From Zoroaster sp. YZ-2022 (lineage: Eukaryota > Echinodermata > Asteroidea > Forcipulatida > Zoroasteridae), in the NCBI GenBank assembly GCA_029582265.1, contig CM055819.1:8058135-8122134 (forward strand): 64,000 nucleotides of DNA, written 5' to 3'. A model generated the notes under the pieces. That model saw only the letters and a list, made by a program, of their open reading frames with translations. It did no database searches and was not told where the DNA came from. Within the stretch, counting starts at the first letter, position 1, and each line of letters begins with the position of its first letter. The position numbers and the translations under genes are program-made. Below, piece after piece: positions 1 through 11,415 of this stretch.

Positions 1-535
1 TTGCGAAGTAGTCTATGAAGATTGTTTGTAATAATAACAAGTAGCCTATTAACCACAACAGACTGTAACGATCGAACACTTTAGTGAACATTTGTTATTA
101 GCAATTTTGCACTCCAAAAATTAAACTGTTGAACGAACTTTTACTGTAATCACTATGATTAGAAATGAATACAATTTGCACGTATATATGTAACTAACTA
201 ATTACATTACGTTATTTTGTGAGTGTTTTATTAACGTACAATTCCATTAAAGGACCACAGAAATAGAGACGTAAATGCCATGGAGATACTAAAATATGGT
301 ATTTTTAATAAAAAAAATAAATAGCTCATTGATCTTTACCGAGCTAGTTATAATTTGAAAGCTTTTCGAAAGGGATGTCGGCGCGATTAACGCCCTAAAG
401 GGCCATTTGCTCATCCTGAACGTCTCTATGTGACGTCCGTAAAGACGGCTTCCGGGACGCCGCCCATACATATACAACAGTGAACGCGTTCATTCGCATG
501 CCTGCGCTATATTGCTATGTGGAAAATAACATAGA

Positions 536-576
536 ATGGCTGAATCGTCGTCAGATGAAATTGATACTTTACTGAG
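536..576 (+). CDS. candidate first exon, Ser/acid-rich N-terminus (left copy)
   Basis: An ATG at 536 opens a short frame reading MAESSSDEIDTLLR. It runs without a stop to a good splice donor (GAG|GTAATAAG, GT at 577). The right copy (56855-56897) keeps both the ATG and the donor but has two extra bases, which create a stop just before the donor. Such short acidic/serine starts are common in transposase first exons, but I cannot name a family. It runs opposite to the THAP exon downstream. Low confidence. Confidence 0.25.
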
Positions 577-954
577 GTAATAAGTAACTAATAAACTGTC
601 TGATGTGTAATTTCGTTCACAAACTGCTATCTTTGTGAAGAAATCGATCATTTAGTGACCCAAACTCGGTTGAAAAATAGAAAATATTAAAATCGAAGGT
701 CGCAAAAAGCACCTTTGGTGTTTATTGCCGCTGACCGAAAATCTAGTCTATTTCATCATCAATTCTTCTAAAAGTTGTAAAATTTATGTTATTTTAGTCT
801 AACGTTATATTGTTTTTTTTCATGTATAATTTGTGAATTACCTATATTTATTGTTAACGATGTCCAAAACCCAACATGGCGGCGCACATAGTACACCAAT
901 GTGGATCGGACATTCGAATCTGACTTAACGTTAGTTACTTGTCTGTTCTCACGT

Positions 955-1261
955 TTAACGAAGCATCACTGCGTCCTTTGGCTTGTCGTTTGAGGGATTC
1001 TGAGCTTCTTTTTTCGTTGAAATCGAAGTTTCTTGAGTCTGGGTGCCTTTGACATCCCAAATTCCCCATGAAGGCTTGTCAGAGTCTTCAGCAGTAAACT
1101 TATCGCTACATATCACGCTGGTTGGAGATGGCGAACCATTTGCCCTCGTCAACCGCACTTTTGTGTTAAATTTTTCGTAGTGTCTCGTCTTTAGGGAACC
1201 TATGGGCTTACTCCTTCGCTAGATTTTACTACAGCCTGCTACCGCACATCTTGTAGGCATG
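955..1261 (-). pseudogene. THAP-domain exon remnant (left copy)
   Basis: Reading the minus strand from the ATG at 1261, the first residues are MPTRCAVAGCS, the diagnostic N-terminus of a THAP zinc finger (M-P-x-x-C-x4-C). A frameshift and stop follow at once. The frame is picked up again as the TSVICSDKFTAED segment that normally carries the second zinc-ligand pair (C-x2-H). Here the expected His is Lys, as in the right copy. THAP domains are DNA-binding modules found in P-element and Kolobok-type transposases and in domesticated proteins. No catalytic domain is recognisable nearby, so the host protein is unknown. Confidence 0.7.
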
Positions 1262-1386
1262 ATGTATATTTTCAAGAAATTTAGGATAAAATATGTATAC
1301 ACATATATTGGAGTTTTGACATAAGCGCATCGGACAGTACACACACAAACAAACAGCTGTGCATTGCTAGGAAATCGTTCTTTACC

Positions 1387-1406
1387 TGACGTCACGGTAT
1401 CACGTG
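1387..1406 (-). promoter_or_regulatory. CRE and CACGTG palindromes upstream of THAP exon (left copy)
   Basis: TGACGTCA (1387-1394) and CACGTG (1401-1406) lie about 125-145 bp upstream of the THAP start on the minus strand. A CCAAT-like motif lies just beyond. All three are retained in the right copy, which supports, but does not prove, a promoter role. Confidence 0.35.
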
Positions 1407-2160
1407 ATGTATTACATCACTCAATTGCCAATAAAGTGGGGGCTTGTGAAGTGGCATAAAGTCCCCAAAATGAACAGAACAAACTTAAATTATGAAAAAA
1501 TTAACAAATATCTTGTTTTATTATGCAAAACACATTTTTTAAAAGAGCCATAATGGTTTTTATTTCTGTGATCCTATTAAGGAAAGGTCACTGTCACTGG
1601 TCCCTAAACCCACCAGGTCGTATGGTCGCTGCACAGATGAATGTTACTTGAATGTTGCTTGAGCGGTTCAAGGAAAGGTACAACATTGGTAAAGACTTTT
1701 TTACAAAACTAGCTTTTCTCACTGTTCTCATTACACTACATTGAGCTGAAACTGTTACAGCTTGGTTGTATAATACTATACTTGATTCAAAGTAGAGTAA
1801 ATCAGAATACCCATAATAAGCAATTTTCAAACATTACTAATGTTTACCCTTCATCAATCACTTTAATATAGTATTACTGCATTCATATTAATATGCCTTA
1901 ATAATGTAATATCTGCGTATTCGATTGGATAAAACAAGATACAAACTTCAGGGAACAGTTTTCTTCTTGAACACAAATACATGTAGCTCCGTTTTAATCA
2001 AATCAGCTGCAGTCGACAAAAAACAAATTTGCGTCGAACAAATTCGAACGCATAGTGATGTAAGCTATGAGCCTGTGTCGAAATGTGAACTCATAGCCCT
2101 AAAATTATACCACTTGTCTGTGTTTTCCCATGCTCAAGTCGAATCGAGATGGGTAATGTA

Positions 2161-2330
2161 CAGCAGCATAGCCACGGGGGCTGGGGCACGTTCCCCCCAC
2201 AAATTTCAAGTGCCCCAAGGTGCCCCCACGAAAAAATACCGATAGTGCCCCCAAAAAAGAAAATAAATGAAAGGAAAACCCATACCCCTTGCCCCCACTG
2301 AAAGCAGTGCCCCCAAAAAAACCTGGCTTT
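2161..2330. mobile_element. hAT-like MITE remnant (left copy)
   Basis: The segment starts with CAGCATAGCCACGG, close to the CAGTGGCGTAGCCAGGG termini common in hAT-type non-autonomous elements. The rest is G/C-rich with repeated 'gtgccccc' blocks. The right copy at 58499-58690 has the same structure. The far terminus is not clear. Confidence 0.35.
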
Positions 2331-2338
2331 GATTATAC

Positions 2339-2473
2339 GTAAGAAAGATTAAATGCGGTGACACCATGTGAACGACGTTTCAATCAGTATGCTCTGATCG
2401 TCTTCGGGAGAAACTGAAGACGATCAGCATACTGATCAGACGTCGAGTTTCCATGTGTTTCTGATAGTCTTAC
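2339..2473. repeat. long imperfect hairpin (left copy)
   Basis: Two arms of about 60 bp around a short AGAAACTG loop are inverted copies of each other. The arms include gacgatcagcatactgat, and the ends are GTAAGA/TCTTAC. This copy is degraded; the right copy (58704-58843) is nearly perfect. It has the form of a foldback MITE. Confidence 0.7.
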
Positions 2474-3269
2474 TTATCCTCTTCACCATGCAAAGCTACA
2501 AGTTTTACCTTTGATTATACGAAGTTATGCAGATTAGCATATATCGCCTCAACTTTGTTGGGGAATGAGGTAAAAGCGCCCATCCGCCAGTACAAATGAT
2601 CATGTTAAATGGTTTGGATTACACGCCTATGGGTTGGTTCTGAGAAAACGCCCCTTCCTCCAACGGAACATCTTGGTAACCTTAACGGTATCGAGCAAAA
2701 CAGAAATGACTTTAATTTGAACATGTGTAGGCATTTTTCTCTTGTCTCTTTCGTGTCGTGTTTATTGCTATTAATAAAATGCAAAATGTACAACAAAAGA
2801 ATTGTGTCCTGAATTCAGTGATTTCGTAATATGTGAAGATAATTTATGTAGGGCCTAGGCCTATTAAGCGTGACAAACATTGTTAAACAGAATACAGTTT
2901 CCCGAATGGAATGTATTAGCCAAAAAGTCATCGTCGGCTTCAAAATCGATTGCAGTGACGCCCTTGAGGGGAATCTTGTATACGCGGCGACCAAGTTCCC
3001 ATGTACAAAGTATGGTGGCTTAAGAGGCCTCACAAATCGGGCAAACGTTCATGGAAAAGTCATTTAAAACACAACGGCAGAATTCCAATCGACCCAACAA
3101 TTTTGGCGGGAATTGGACAAACTAGAGATTAGTGTTTGTATTGACAAACACTAGGTGTTCAGGAGGTAAAGGTCAAGTTGGGTCAACGTTGTTTAAATAT
3201 TTTGACAATTAACGACAATGGTGCAAAGATTGTGAATTTTACCTCTTGTGGATGATTTTTATAATAATA

Positions 3270-5060
3270 ATAATAACTAGAGCTCAATTGTATTCGTGAA
3301 CGAATACCCAGCTGTTCCTATTTTTATCACATTAACTTCCATTTTGAGCGGCTCTAACAACGTTGCTGTATCAGCGCCCTCCCAATAACTGTAAATGTAC
3401 ACCGTCCATGATGTTGTCACTCCTGCAAATGAACACCATACGTATATGGTGACTTATATACCCGATTCCAAAAATCACGTGAATAACACCCATAGTAAAG
3501 ATGCAATTATTGTCTTTTGTTATTTCCTTCTCATTTATCACTAGAGTACACTCTTTTGTTTTCTAAACTGCTGCAACTGGCCGTATCCAATTTGGCGGGT
3601 GCTAAGTTGGAAGATTGCAAACATTACGACACCGGCCGCATCACTGTTGCCGCCATGCGGTCGACAATCGACCGTCGACAGGGCGACATTTAAACAATTT
3701 GTTGCTATATTTATCAATGATCGCCTTCACGATGAAGGTTTGCCAAATTAAAGGTATACATCTGCAATTGGAATATCTAATTTTAAATTGGGGTTATGGC
3801 GTTAAGTTTTCGCAATTTGATGAAAACATGCACGGTCGACCCTATAATTAGAAAAAGTTATGATTATATTGTTACTTATTACTTTAGTGGTCGATCGTCA
3901 AATAAAACAATGGTAACAATTACAACGGAGGTAAACACGCGTAGCACGATAAACGTAATAATTCTAGAAGATTTAACACCACTATTTATCAACTTATATT
4001 CATTCGAAGGTATCGGGTGTGGTCATTTTTCCTGTGGTCCCCTAGGGTTAATCGTTGTATGACCGCCCAACCCTATAAACTAAAACTTTATGTATTATAA
4101 CCACATGCCACTTTTTTACACAATTACTAGATATAACACATTGGAAAAAATACGGCCGGACAAAGTACATTTTTTACAATTGTATTTAGTATGAGGATGG
4201 TAGTTAAAGTTTTTAGGAGGGGAACTACAGTAGTTATGATTTGGATAGAGGTGGCATGCATTGTAGAGTCATTGTGTCAGGCCTTATAAAACAGGACGTT
4301 CTAGCTACGACTGCATCATTACAGCTCATCCGCTAACCCACGGAGGTCACCGGCCGGCCGTGGGAAGCATTGTTTTTTGGGCTTCGGCCTATTACGATCC
4401 GTTGGCTTGGTCAATAGTTGGACTTCGGTCCTAGTGTGGTCTGACGGGTCTACATGCCCCGCCCCAGCTCAATGTTGTAGAGGATTGCGTGTATGTTTAT
4501 GCTGTCTATTCCTACCTCTATGGTCTGTGCCTACAAAGTTGGGACTACTGCAATCACTCAACATTGAGCTGGGGGGGGGGTAAGAGTCAATACTTCTCTG
4601 AAAAAATAACTTCACACAGTCAAAGTAGAAAGTTGCTTCAAATGTATGTAATTAAATTTCATCTTCCCATATGTCACTTTAACAAAAAGGCAATTCCATC
4701 AAAACAGGACTTACTTCTGATGATGTACATTTTGTAAAAATCAAAAGTGTAACTGAGTTATGATATTTTTAAATATAAAATTTAAAGGACTGACATCCTT
4801 TATTGTGTGTGTACTTAAGGCGTTTGTAATAAAATACTGTTTGAGACCCACCTGTCTATTTAATCATTGATTTCTGAGTACAAGTATTTTAAAACAATGT
4901 TTGAAGTATTTGAGAGCAATCCCGCCCCATGGTGGAAGCTTCATTTGCATAAAATATGTGACGTAAGGTCAGGGAAGATCCGATGTGTACATGATGTCCA
5001 TATACATACAAACGTTTCACACACGTAGTCGATTTCATTTATCCGTGATTTTGTTTCCGG
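3270..5060. other. unassigned stretch
   Basis: It begins with a short (ATA)n run at 3268-3285, then AT-rich sequence with no frame I would defend and no copy elsewhere in the window. An 11-12 base G-run lies near 4569-4580. Nothing else was recognised. Confidence 0.4.
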
Positions 5061-5070
5061 AACTAATAAA

Positions 5071-5160
5071 ATGCCGGGAAGATGTGTTTCTGCAGGATGC
5101 AGCAACACCACCAAAGACAGTGTTAGCCCTTTATCTGTTCCCAATGACGAACACCATTAG
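5071..5160 (+). pseudogene. THAP-domain N-terminal fragment
   Basis: The ATG at 5071 starts MPGRCVSAGCSNTTKDSVS, matching the M-P-x-x-C-x4-C opening of a THAP zinc finger. This is followed by 'LSVPNDE', equivalent to the usual L-x-x-F-P-x-D. A stop comes at about residue 30, well short of the roughly 90-residue domain, and no C-x2-H pair follows. It differs in sequence and strand from the other two THAP remnants in this window, so it is a separate insertion or gene fragment. Confidence 0.6.
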
Positions 5161-5274
5161 AACTCGATCTTCAACCAGAAGAGGGGGCTATTTCATGCAA
5201 AACTCGGAGCCAACCGTGTGTAATTGTTTTCTCTCTGCAGCACACGGAATCTATAGAGCTCTAACAACATTGCT

Positions 5275-5930
5275 ATATTTGAACTTCTGGTTTGACCGAA
5301 GCAAACGTCTAATAAGGTCATATTTGCCGATTGTAAAGTGGGTAACGCCCTACAATATGGCTCAAAGATCGTAATTATAGCTATTGTGGTTCAAAAGTTA
5401 TAAATTGTTTAATAGTTTTTCAATATTAATCTTTAACTTAGTGTAACTTGACACCTGATGACGTGATGATGACGTAATTTGATTTGATATTTAAGTTGAT
5501 TCATAAGCTACAATATGACATATCATTTGTGGTAATGTGACATTGGCAAGTGTACAAGTGAAAATAACGTCTTTTTAAACCTGTCGCTAGAGGCGCTCTT
5601 GCATATGATGACGTCATCAAACCTACTATCCAAAGAGTACACCCTACTGATGATTGCATACACAGAAATCATAGCATTATTTTTATTATATTGGCTGTAG
5701 AGCTCTTTAACTTGAACTTCCGGTATGGACCGGAAGCTAAGGTCAAAATAGGGTCATATCTGTGCACGAAATACAGGGTGGGTAACGACCTACAATATAC
5801 CACATAGATGAAATTGATAGCATAGTGGTTCAGGAGTTATTAATTTTTAATGTTTTTTATTATTAATCTTTGATTTATGTAACTTGACACCTGATGATGT
5901 CATTATGACGTCTTGCAATATACACACTAT
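5275..5930 (+). repeat. two diverged copies of the CTTCCGG block
   Basis: Copies start near 5275 and 5700. Each begins 'ttgaacttc..gg', continues through 'aaggtca' and 'gggtaacg.cctacaatat', and ends 'aacttgacacctgatga'. They are older relatives of the 142 bp units at 6641-7400, spaced about 425 bp apart. Confidence 0.55.
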
Positions 5931-6084
5931 TGCACTATTGCCTTTGGTCCCATAAGTTTCATTGCAATCGCATTTATGAAACACTGCAAAAGGCGTTCAG
6001 AATGAAACATGTGTTATTGCAATGCACTTCCGGTACGAAAGCGCTGAAAAGAAAAATAAAAAAAAAAAACTTTAACAAAACAAT

Positions 6085-6117
6085 AGCTGTTTCGCTGCGC
6101 TTCGCTGCGAAACAGCT
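6085..6117. repeat. 11-bp perfect inverted repeat
   Basis: The arms are AGCTGTTTCGC and its complement, with an 11-base GC-rich loop. It abuts the 3' tail of a minus-strand SINE, so it may mark the insertion site. Confidence 0.6.
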
Positions 6118-6450
6118 AATAATATAGATTTATAGCGCACGTATCCACCAACTAAGTGGCGCTCAAGGCGTATATTATTATCCCTGCTCATAAGGCTCAT
6201 AAGGCTCATAAATCATTCCTGAAACCATCTCAGCTCCTGGGGGTATACAGCTCAGTGCTGCCATTTCTAGCGCATATAGAGCAAGCCATCTCTGCCTTCA
6301 CAGGTCCCCCTTTAACCCCTGGGTGGAAGAAGCAATTATGGTTAAGTGTCTTGCTCAAAGGGCACAGGTGTCACGCCGGGGCTCGAACCCACACTCTGCT
6401 GCTGGCAACACCAGAACTTGAGTTCAGTGCGCTAGACCGCACGACAATCC
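6117..6450 (-). mobile_element. tRNA-Leu-derived SINE, long form
   Basis: Read on the minus strand: a tRNA-like head with B box GGGTTCGAGCC (6380-6390), the anticodon-arm stretch 'gaactcaagttctg' typical of tRNA-Leu(CAA), a body with 'cacttaaccataattgctt', a duplicated 'gccttatga' motif, and a 3' end 'gcgccactta..ggtggatacgtgcgctataaatct' split across 6125-6170. The A box has lost a few bases. It is inserted next to or into a second SINE of the same family. Confidence 0.85.
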
Positions 6451-6627
6451 ACTTTACGTGTATTATACACCACGGACCTACGGCTTTACGTCCCATCCGA
6501 AGGACGAAGCAATTATGGTTAAGTACTTGCTAAGGACACAAGTGTCACGACCCGGGCTCGAACCCACACCTGCTGCTGGCAACACCAGAACTTGAGTTCG
6601 GTGCGCTAGACCGCTCGGCACGACACT
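6451..6627 (-). mobile_element. tRNA-Leu-derived SINE, partial
   Basis: The tRNA-like head has A box TGCCGAGCGG and B box GGTTCGAGCC (6555-6565). A truncated body follows, containing 'gggacgtaaagccgtagg', the same sub-type as the SINE at 11160. The 3' part is missing where the neighbouring SINE begins, which suggests nested insertion or recombination. Confidence 0.8.
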
Positions 6628-6634
6628 CATTAAT

Positions 6635-7400
6635 ATTAAACTTTGACTTCCGGTTTGGACAGGAAGTAAAGGTCAAGTGGGTCACCTTTTGTAAATATTG
6701 TTTGACAATTAACAATCAGTACAGTGGTTTCAAAAATTTAATTTACCTCTTGTGGTTGTTGAGATGATTTTTTAATATTAAACTTTGACTTCCGGTTTGG
6801 ACAGGAAGTAAAAAGGGAAAATGGGTACTTTTTGTAAATATTTTTTGACAATTAACAATCTGTACAAATGGTAAACAAAAATTGTGAATTTACCTCTTGT
6901 GCTTGTTGAGATATTAATTTTAAATATTAAATTTTTACTTCGGTTTGGACAGGAAGTAAGGTCAAATTGGGAAATTTTTTGCAAATATTTTTGACAATTA
7001 ACGATCTGTACAATGGTGCAAATTGTGAATTTATCTCTTGTGGTTGTTGAGATATGATTTTTTAAATATTTAAACTTTGACTTCCGGTTTGGACAGGAAG
7101 TAAAGGTCAAAATTGGTCACCTTTTGTAAATATTTTGTTGCAATTAACGATCTGTAACAATGGTGCAAGATTGTGAATTTACCTCTTGTGGAAGATTTTG
7201 TTTTAAATATTAAACTTTGACTTCGGTTTGGACAGGAAAGGTCAAATTGGTCCCTTTTGTAAATATTTTTGACAATTAACGATGTGTACAATGGTACAAA
7301 AATATCAATTTACCTCTTGTGGTTGTTGAGATATGATTTGTTTAAATATTAAACTTTGACTTCAGTTTGGACAGGAAGTAAGGTCAAATTAAGTCACTCA
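6635..7400 (+). repeat. tandem array, six units of about 142 bp
   Basis: Unit starts ('ctttgacttc') fall near 6641, 6784, 6935, 7077, 7216 and 7355. Each unit carries ACTTCCGG...GGAAGT as an inverted pair, then 'aaggtca', 'gacaattaacgat', 'acctcttgtgg' and 'gagatatgatttttt'. Open frames on the minus strand repeat with the same period and are products of the array, not genes. Confidence 0.85.
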
Positions 7401-7756
7401 CAACTCGTGTTTCATCTACTTGTTAAGTTCTAAGTACATGCCAAGTTTCAAGTTCATGTGAAGTTTGCAAGTATGTGTTTGTTACTGATTGTAAAGACCC
7501 ACTAAAGTTGTATAGCGCCCTCTATAGTTAAATTTCTAACGGACAATGGTGAACATACACTGAATGTGGGTCATTATGTATGTGGGCTTGACGTCATCAT
7601 GACGTCACTGTTGCAGTTTCCTGATTATCATGACTACACTAGGATTAATCTACAAGTTAAGGTCTAACTATTTTAATTTTGAAGGTTTTTAAAACTTGGC
7701 AGAGTATGTTTTGTTAGCGGACAAGATTGGGGAGAAGAAGTAAAACTAGAGCTTAA

Positions 7757-10700
7757 GTGTTTGTTAGAACAAACACACGGTGTTCAGTCAACTTCGGTTC
7801 AATCAAATTATCATCGATGATGTCAATATCATATTGTGCAAGGGTTTATCATCTTTTATAATAACAATATCAATTTCATATTCAAAAAACATATCAATTT
7901 TGCGTTAGAATGTGTTGAATTTGAACTTCCTGTTTGGACAGGAAGTAAAGGTCACGATGGTGGTTTGAAGGTCATATATGACCTCATGATTATGAAAAAA
8001 AAACAAATTTGTCAATTTATACATCAAATTGAAGCTATGAGATATGACCTTTTAAAATTTGTAAAATCGTTACTTCGTGTGCCACTAATTGGACCATTGG
8101 CAAGCATTTATGGTAACTCATTTCACAAAATTACAAAGCTATTAATGTAGAATTCAATTGTTTTTTGTTTTCTAATAGGGCATTTAGTTCTTGAGATATT
8201 GGCTGTTGAACTTAGAAAAGTTGTGAGATTTAAGCAATAAATTAGAAATTAACAAGTGTGACTTGGAACACTGTTTTATTTTAAATATTAACACTAGCCA
8301 ACACATGCTTTTCAAAAACCATGCTAGATGATAAATCAACATTAAAAATCACTCTATGAAAAAAGTTTGCCAGGGTTGTGGTAGCCAGATCAACCTATTC
8401 ATCGTTATTATGGGCATAAAGTCACAAAGTTGATTTAGGATAGAAGGGACTACATGTATAGTAACTGGATTAAACTTGGCTGCAAATTCAAAAGCAGGAA
8501 GGTGGGTTAAAATTTTTTGGGGAGTTGGGGGTTACTGAAGACACTGAAGCATGGAAGACCATATGAATATTTCCCTTTCCTTTCCTTCAGCTAATTAGCC
8601 TTTCATTAGAAAACAAGCTTATAACTACTACATGATAAAGTTGGAAGAAAGCTTGCATCCGTCTTCCATCTTCCACTGCCCCCGCAGAAGAGTTTTGTCA
8701 AAAAATAAATAATTCCCAATTCAAACAAAATTAAATGTAATTATATCCACTGGATCAAATCTGATAAATGCTTGCCCTTTTCACTTTGTTTATGGAAAAA
8801 CCTTTCAATTTTAGATTTAAATGAACCAACATTGGTATTTATCTCTTGGTATTAAGTCTTGTACAAAATAAATTTAATCTTTATTTATAATATACTTCAC
8901 TTTCAGGTTAAGTTTATAACAAAAATATAATGATAAATTGACAATGATAGTGACACTGTAATCAAGCATCTCCTTATTGCGACATGCTTATAAACTGTCT
9001 TTGTTTTCACCTATACTGCAAATAATTAAAAATAATGTATAAAAATTTTAAACAAATTCGACATTGATTTTACATTTTCAAAGGGTTTTACACATGATTG
9101 GCAAAATGTCTGTAGCTGCATCCATACTACAGAATTACAACCTAAAGATCAGATGCCATTTTGTACATAAATTTTAGACATTGAAATAATCAAGAGTTGT
9201 ATGGGTGCTTGTAAATTGCTAATAATGCAATGAAATACATATTTATTTTAACTGTCTGTTGGGTTTCATGACTTGACTTTTGTGGTTACACCTTCCCTCC
9301 CCACAATCAATTGAAACCACTTTGTTGACCTATTTAACCTACTTGTAACCAATCTAGAAATGAGTGTACATGGTCTTACATGTAACAAGTGAAATGACTT
9401 CAGTGTAAATAGACAACCATGATCCTTGTTGACAGAAAACAGAATCAATCTGCATTTATAATAAATGTACGCTCTGTATGTACGATTTAGTGACAGTTCA
9501 GAATGGTGACATTCAAGGTTGTCATTGGAACCGGTAATTTTGGAATAACATGTCTGCCCCTCCACCAAGTTCTTGGTGATGGCATGTACTGCCACTGGTC
9601 ATGAACCAACACATTTATTTTTGTTTTGTATTATTATTTTTTATTCTTTGGTCTATCATTGCAGAGAAATTTCAGAGAAGTTGTAATTTATGTAAATAAT
9701 TATAGTCACAGTGAACATGCTGTAAAAAATAATAGGAAGGTTTATAAGTACATGGACAAAATAAAGTATTTGAAAATTAAGATAAGTTCTAATTTATGTG
9801 AATGGGAAAATAGTCTAAATACTTTTAGAGTAGCTGGACCATTGAAATTGAAAAGGGCATTGGTTTGTTTCAAAGTTCACTAATTATTCTTGACAATGTA
9901 ATAAATTAAAGAAATGTTCTCGCACAAAGTGACATCAAAGAAAGGTATTTTAGGAAATTGCCGAGTCTCATATACTCATAATTATAGTTTCATGTGATTG
10001 TCAGAGATGTGTGAGAGAGGGGCCCTTTGGGAGCAGGACCTACAAGTACATGTGTTGTATCATGAATATTGTGCATTTTTTCCCGTGAAATAATTGTCTA
10101 TGTAAGTTGATTTGTATCTAGAAGGAGTAACAAATTAAGGAAAAGGTGAGTAAACAATCACTACTACACTAGGCTACTTATTTAATTTTACTAACTGAAG
10201 ATTTTGGAAAACAAAATTACAAAATATGGCATAAAGTTTCTACTGAAAATTGCCATAACCTTAACAACTGAAATTTTCCTATCCCTTTTTTATATTCTAA
10301 ATACATTTTGGTGACATCTGTTCATATTTTGTTAGAAAAGGGGGGAGTTGTTTACTGGGGCGAGTATGTTACGTACCTCCATGACGTAACTAACGTTACT
10401 CGTTAGTTAAAAAGGCACAATGCAACGACAATGGCCAGCCAACTGACGTTTAAAAAATGGCTTTTCTTGTATACAAACACTAAGATAAATACAGGAAATT
10501 CTCTTAAAAACTAACTTCAAGATACTTACCCTTTACGAATGTGTTGGCGATCCATTCTTTCAGGAAATCGAAGACCTATTTTTGGGGTCAATACTCTAAC
10601 GAGTCTAAAAAATTACGTCTGGGCCATGGGCACCACACACGCCGCAAACTAACAGCGTCGATGTACTGTACATGTAACTCCATTGTAACCAAAGATAGTG

Positions 10701-11008
10701 TAGCCTCATATTGCGCCATGCGGCGCTATACGATATTTGATTCTTTCATGCAACGTAACTAAAACGTTTTAAATTTGATTTAAAAAACTTTGATTTAGCG
10801 TAATTCGACACCTGATGACATAATCATGACATCACAGCGAACGGTTTCGTCAGCTTGTTATGTTCTGTTCATGTGTTAAGTTTGAAGGCTGTAAATGCTT
10901 AGCAAGGATGCCTTTGTTACCGGACAGATCGCCACTGAGATGAAGTAAAAAAAAACAGTACAAAACAATAGGTGTTCCCCTGTGCGCTCGAACACTAACT
11001 AAACTTAA
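7757..11008 (+). repeat. hairpin-capped repeat unit 1
   Basis: It opens with a 20-base GTGTTTGT/ACAAACAC hairpin (7757-7776) and ends near 10918-10990 with 'ttaccggacag', 'gagatgaagtaaaa' and a GGTGTTC/CGAACAC palindrome. Its first 1.9 kb (7757-9660) is repeated at 11009-13142. No coding region could be supported. This copy is an empty site for the SINE present in unit 2. Confidence 0.7.
9661..10850. other. unit 1-specific segment
   Basis: Homology between units 1 and 2 stops after 'tatcattgcag' (9663 and 13142). From here to the end motif the sequence is particular to unit 1 and AT-rich. Its only recognisable feature is 'cacctgatgacataatcatgacatcac' (10810-10836), shared in form with the end of the blocks at 5450 and 5890. 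Confidence 0.4.
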
Positions 11009-11159
11009 GTGTTTGTTAGAACAAACACACGGTGTTCGAGTCAACTTCCCGGGTTTAATCAAATTATCATCAATATCATATTGTGCAAGGGTTTATCATC
11101 TTTTATAATAACAATATCAATTTCATATTCAATATCAATTTCATATTCAAAAGACATAT

Positions 11160-11415
11160 GGAGTGTCGTGGCCGAGCGGTCTAACGCACCGAACTCAAGT
11201 TCTGGTGTTGCCAGCAGCAGCGTGTGAGTTCGAGCCCGGTCATGACACTTGATCCTGAGCAAGGTACTTAACCATAATTGCTTCGTCCTTCCCGGGTGGG
11301 ACGTAAAGCCGTAGGTCCCGTGTGTTGTGTAATGCACGTAAAAAGAATGCGCCTTGAGCACCACTTAGTTGGTGGATACGTGGCTATATAAGTCCACACT
11401 ATTATTATTATTATC
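11160..11415 (+). mobile_element. tRNA-Leu-derived SINE, intact head and tail
   Basis: The RNA polymerase III A box is TGGCCGAGCGG (11169-11179) and the B box GAGTTCGAGCC (11226-11236). The anticodon loop CTCAAGT with a long variable arm fits a tRNA-Leu(CAA) origin. The 3' end (11349-11400) is similar to the 3' end of the CR1/L2-like LINE in this window and finishes in (ATT)n. The equivalent position in unit 1 (near 7892) lacks it, so the boundaries are well defined. No long target duplication is visible. Confidence 0.9.

Larger units (their letters stand above)
1..3131. repeat. THAP-containing repeat, left copy (truncated by window edge)
   Basis: This segment matches 56288-59563 in the same orientation over its whole length. 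The left border lies outside the window. It carries a minus-strand THAP exon remnant (955-1261), a short plus-strand exon candidate (536-576), a promoter-like cluster (1387-1406), a hAT-like MITE (about 2161-2330) and a long hairpin (2339-2473). Compared with the right copy it lacks many single bases and dinucleotides but has few substitutions. It is probably a DNA transposon or a duplicated locus; no terminal inverted repeats could be confirmed. Confidence 0.85.
3132..7756 (+). repeat. hairpin-capped repeat unit 0 (expanded, SINE-bearing)
   Basis: The unit opens with a GTGTTTGT/ACAAACAC hairpin (3132-3151) followed by 'ggtgttc'. It closes at 7715-7745 with the shared end motif 'gcggacaagattgggg' plus 'agaagaagtaaaa'. 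Inside are diverged CTTCCGG...GGAAGT blocks (near 5280, 5705 and 6640-7400), two SINEs (6117-6627) and sequence not seen in other units (3270-5060). No coding capacity is evident apart from the THAP fragment at 5071. Confidence 0.55.

Noticed and set aside
4985..5374. 129-codon plus-strand gene
   Set aside because: It overlaps the THAP start in another frame and a CTTCCGG block, with no recognisable domain. It is open by chance.
6778..7291. Minus-strand proteins with repeating segments
   Set aside because: The repetition follows the 142 bp DNA array; no start, splice or homology support.
11160..11245. A functional tRNA-Leu gene
   Set aside because: The tRNA-like part continues into a SINE body and tail and is repeated four times with the same extension. 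The acceptor stem does not close.
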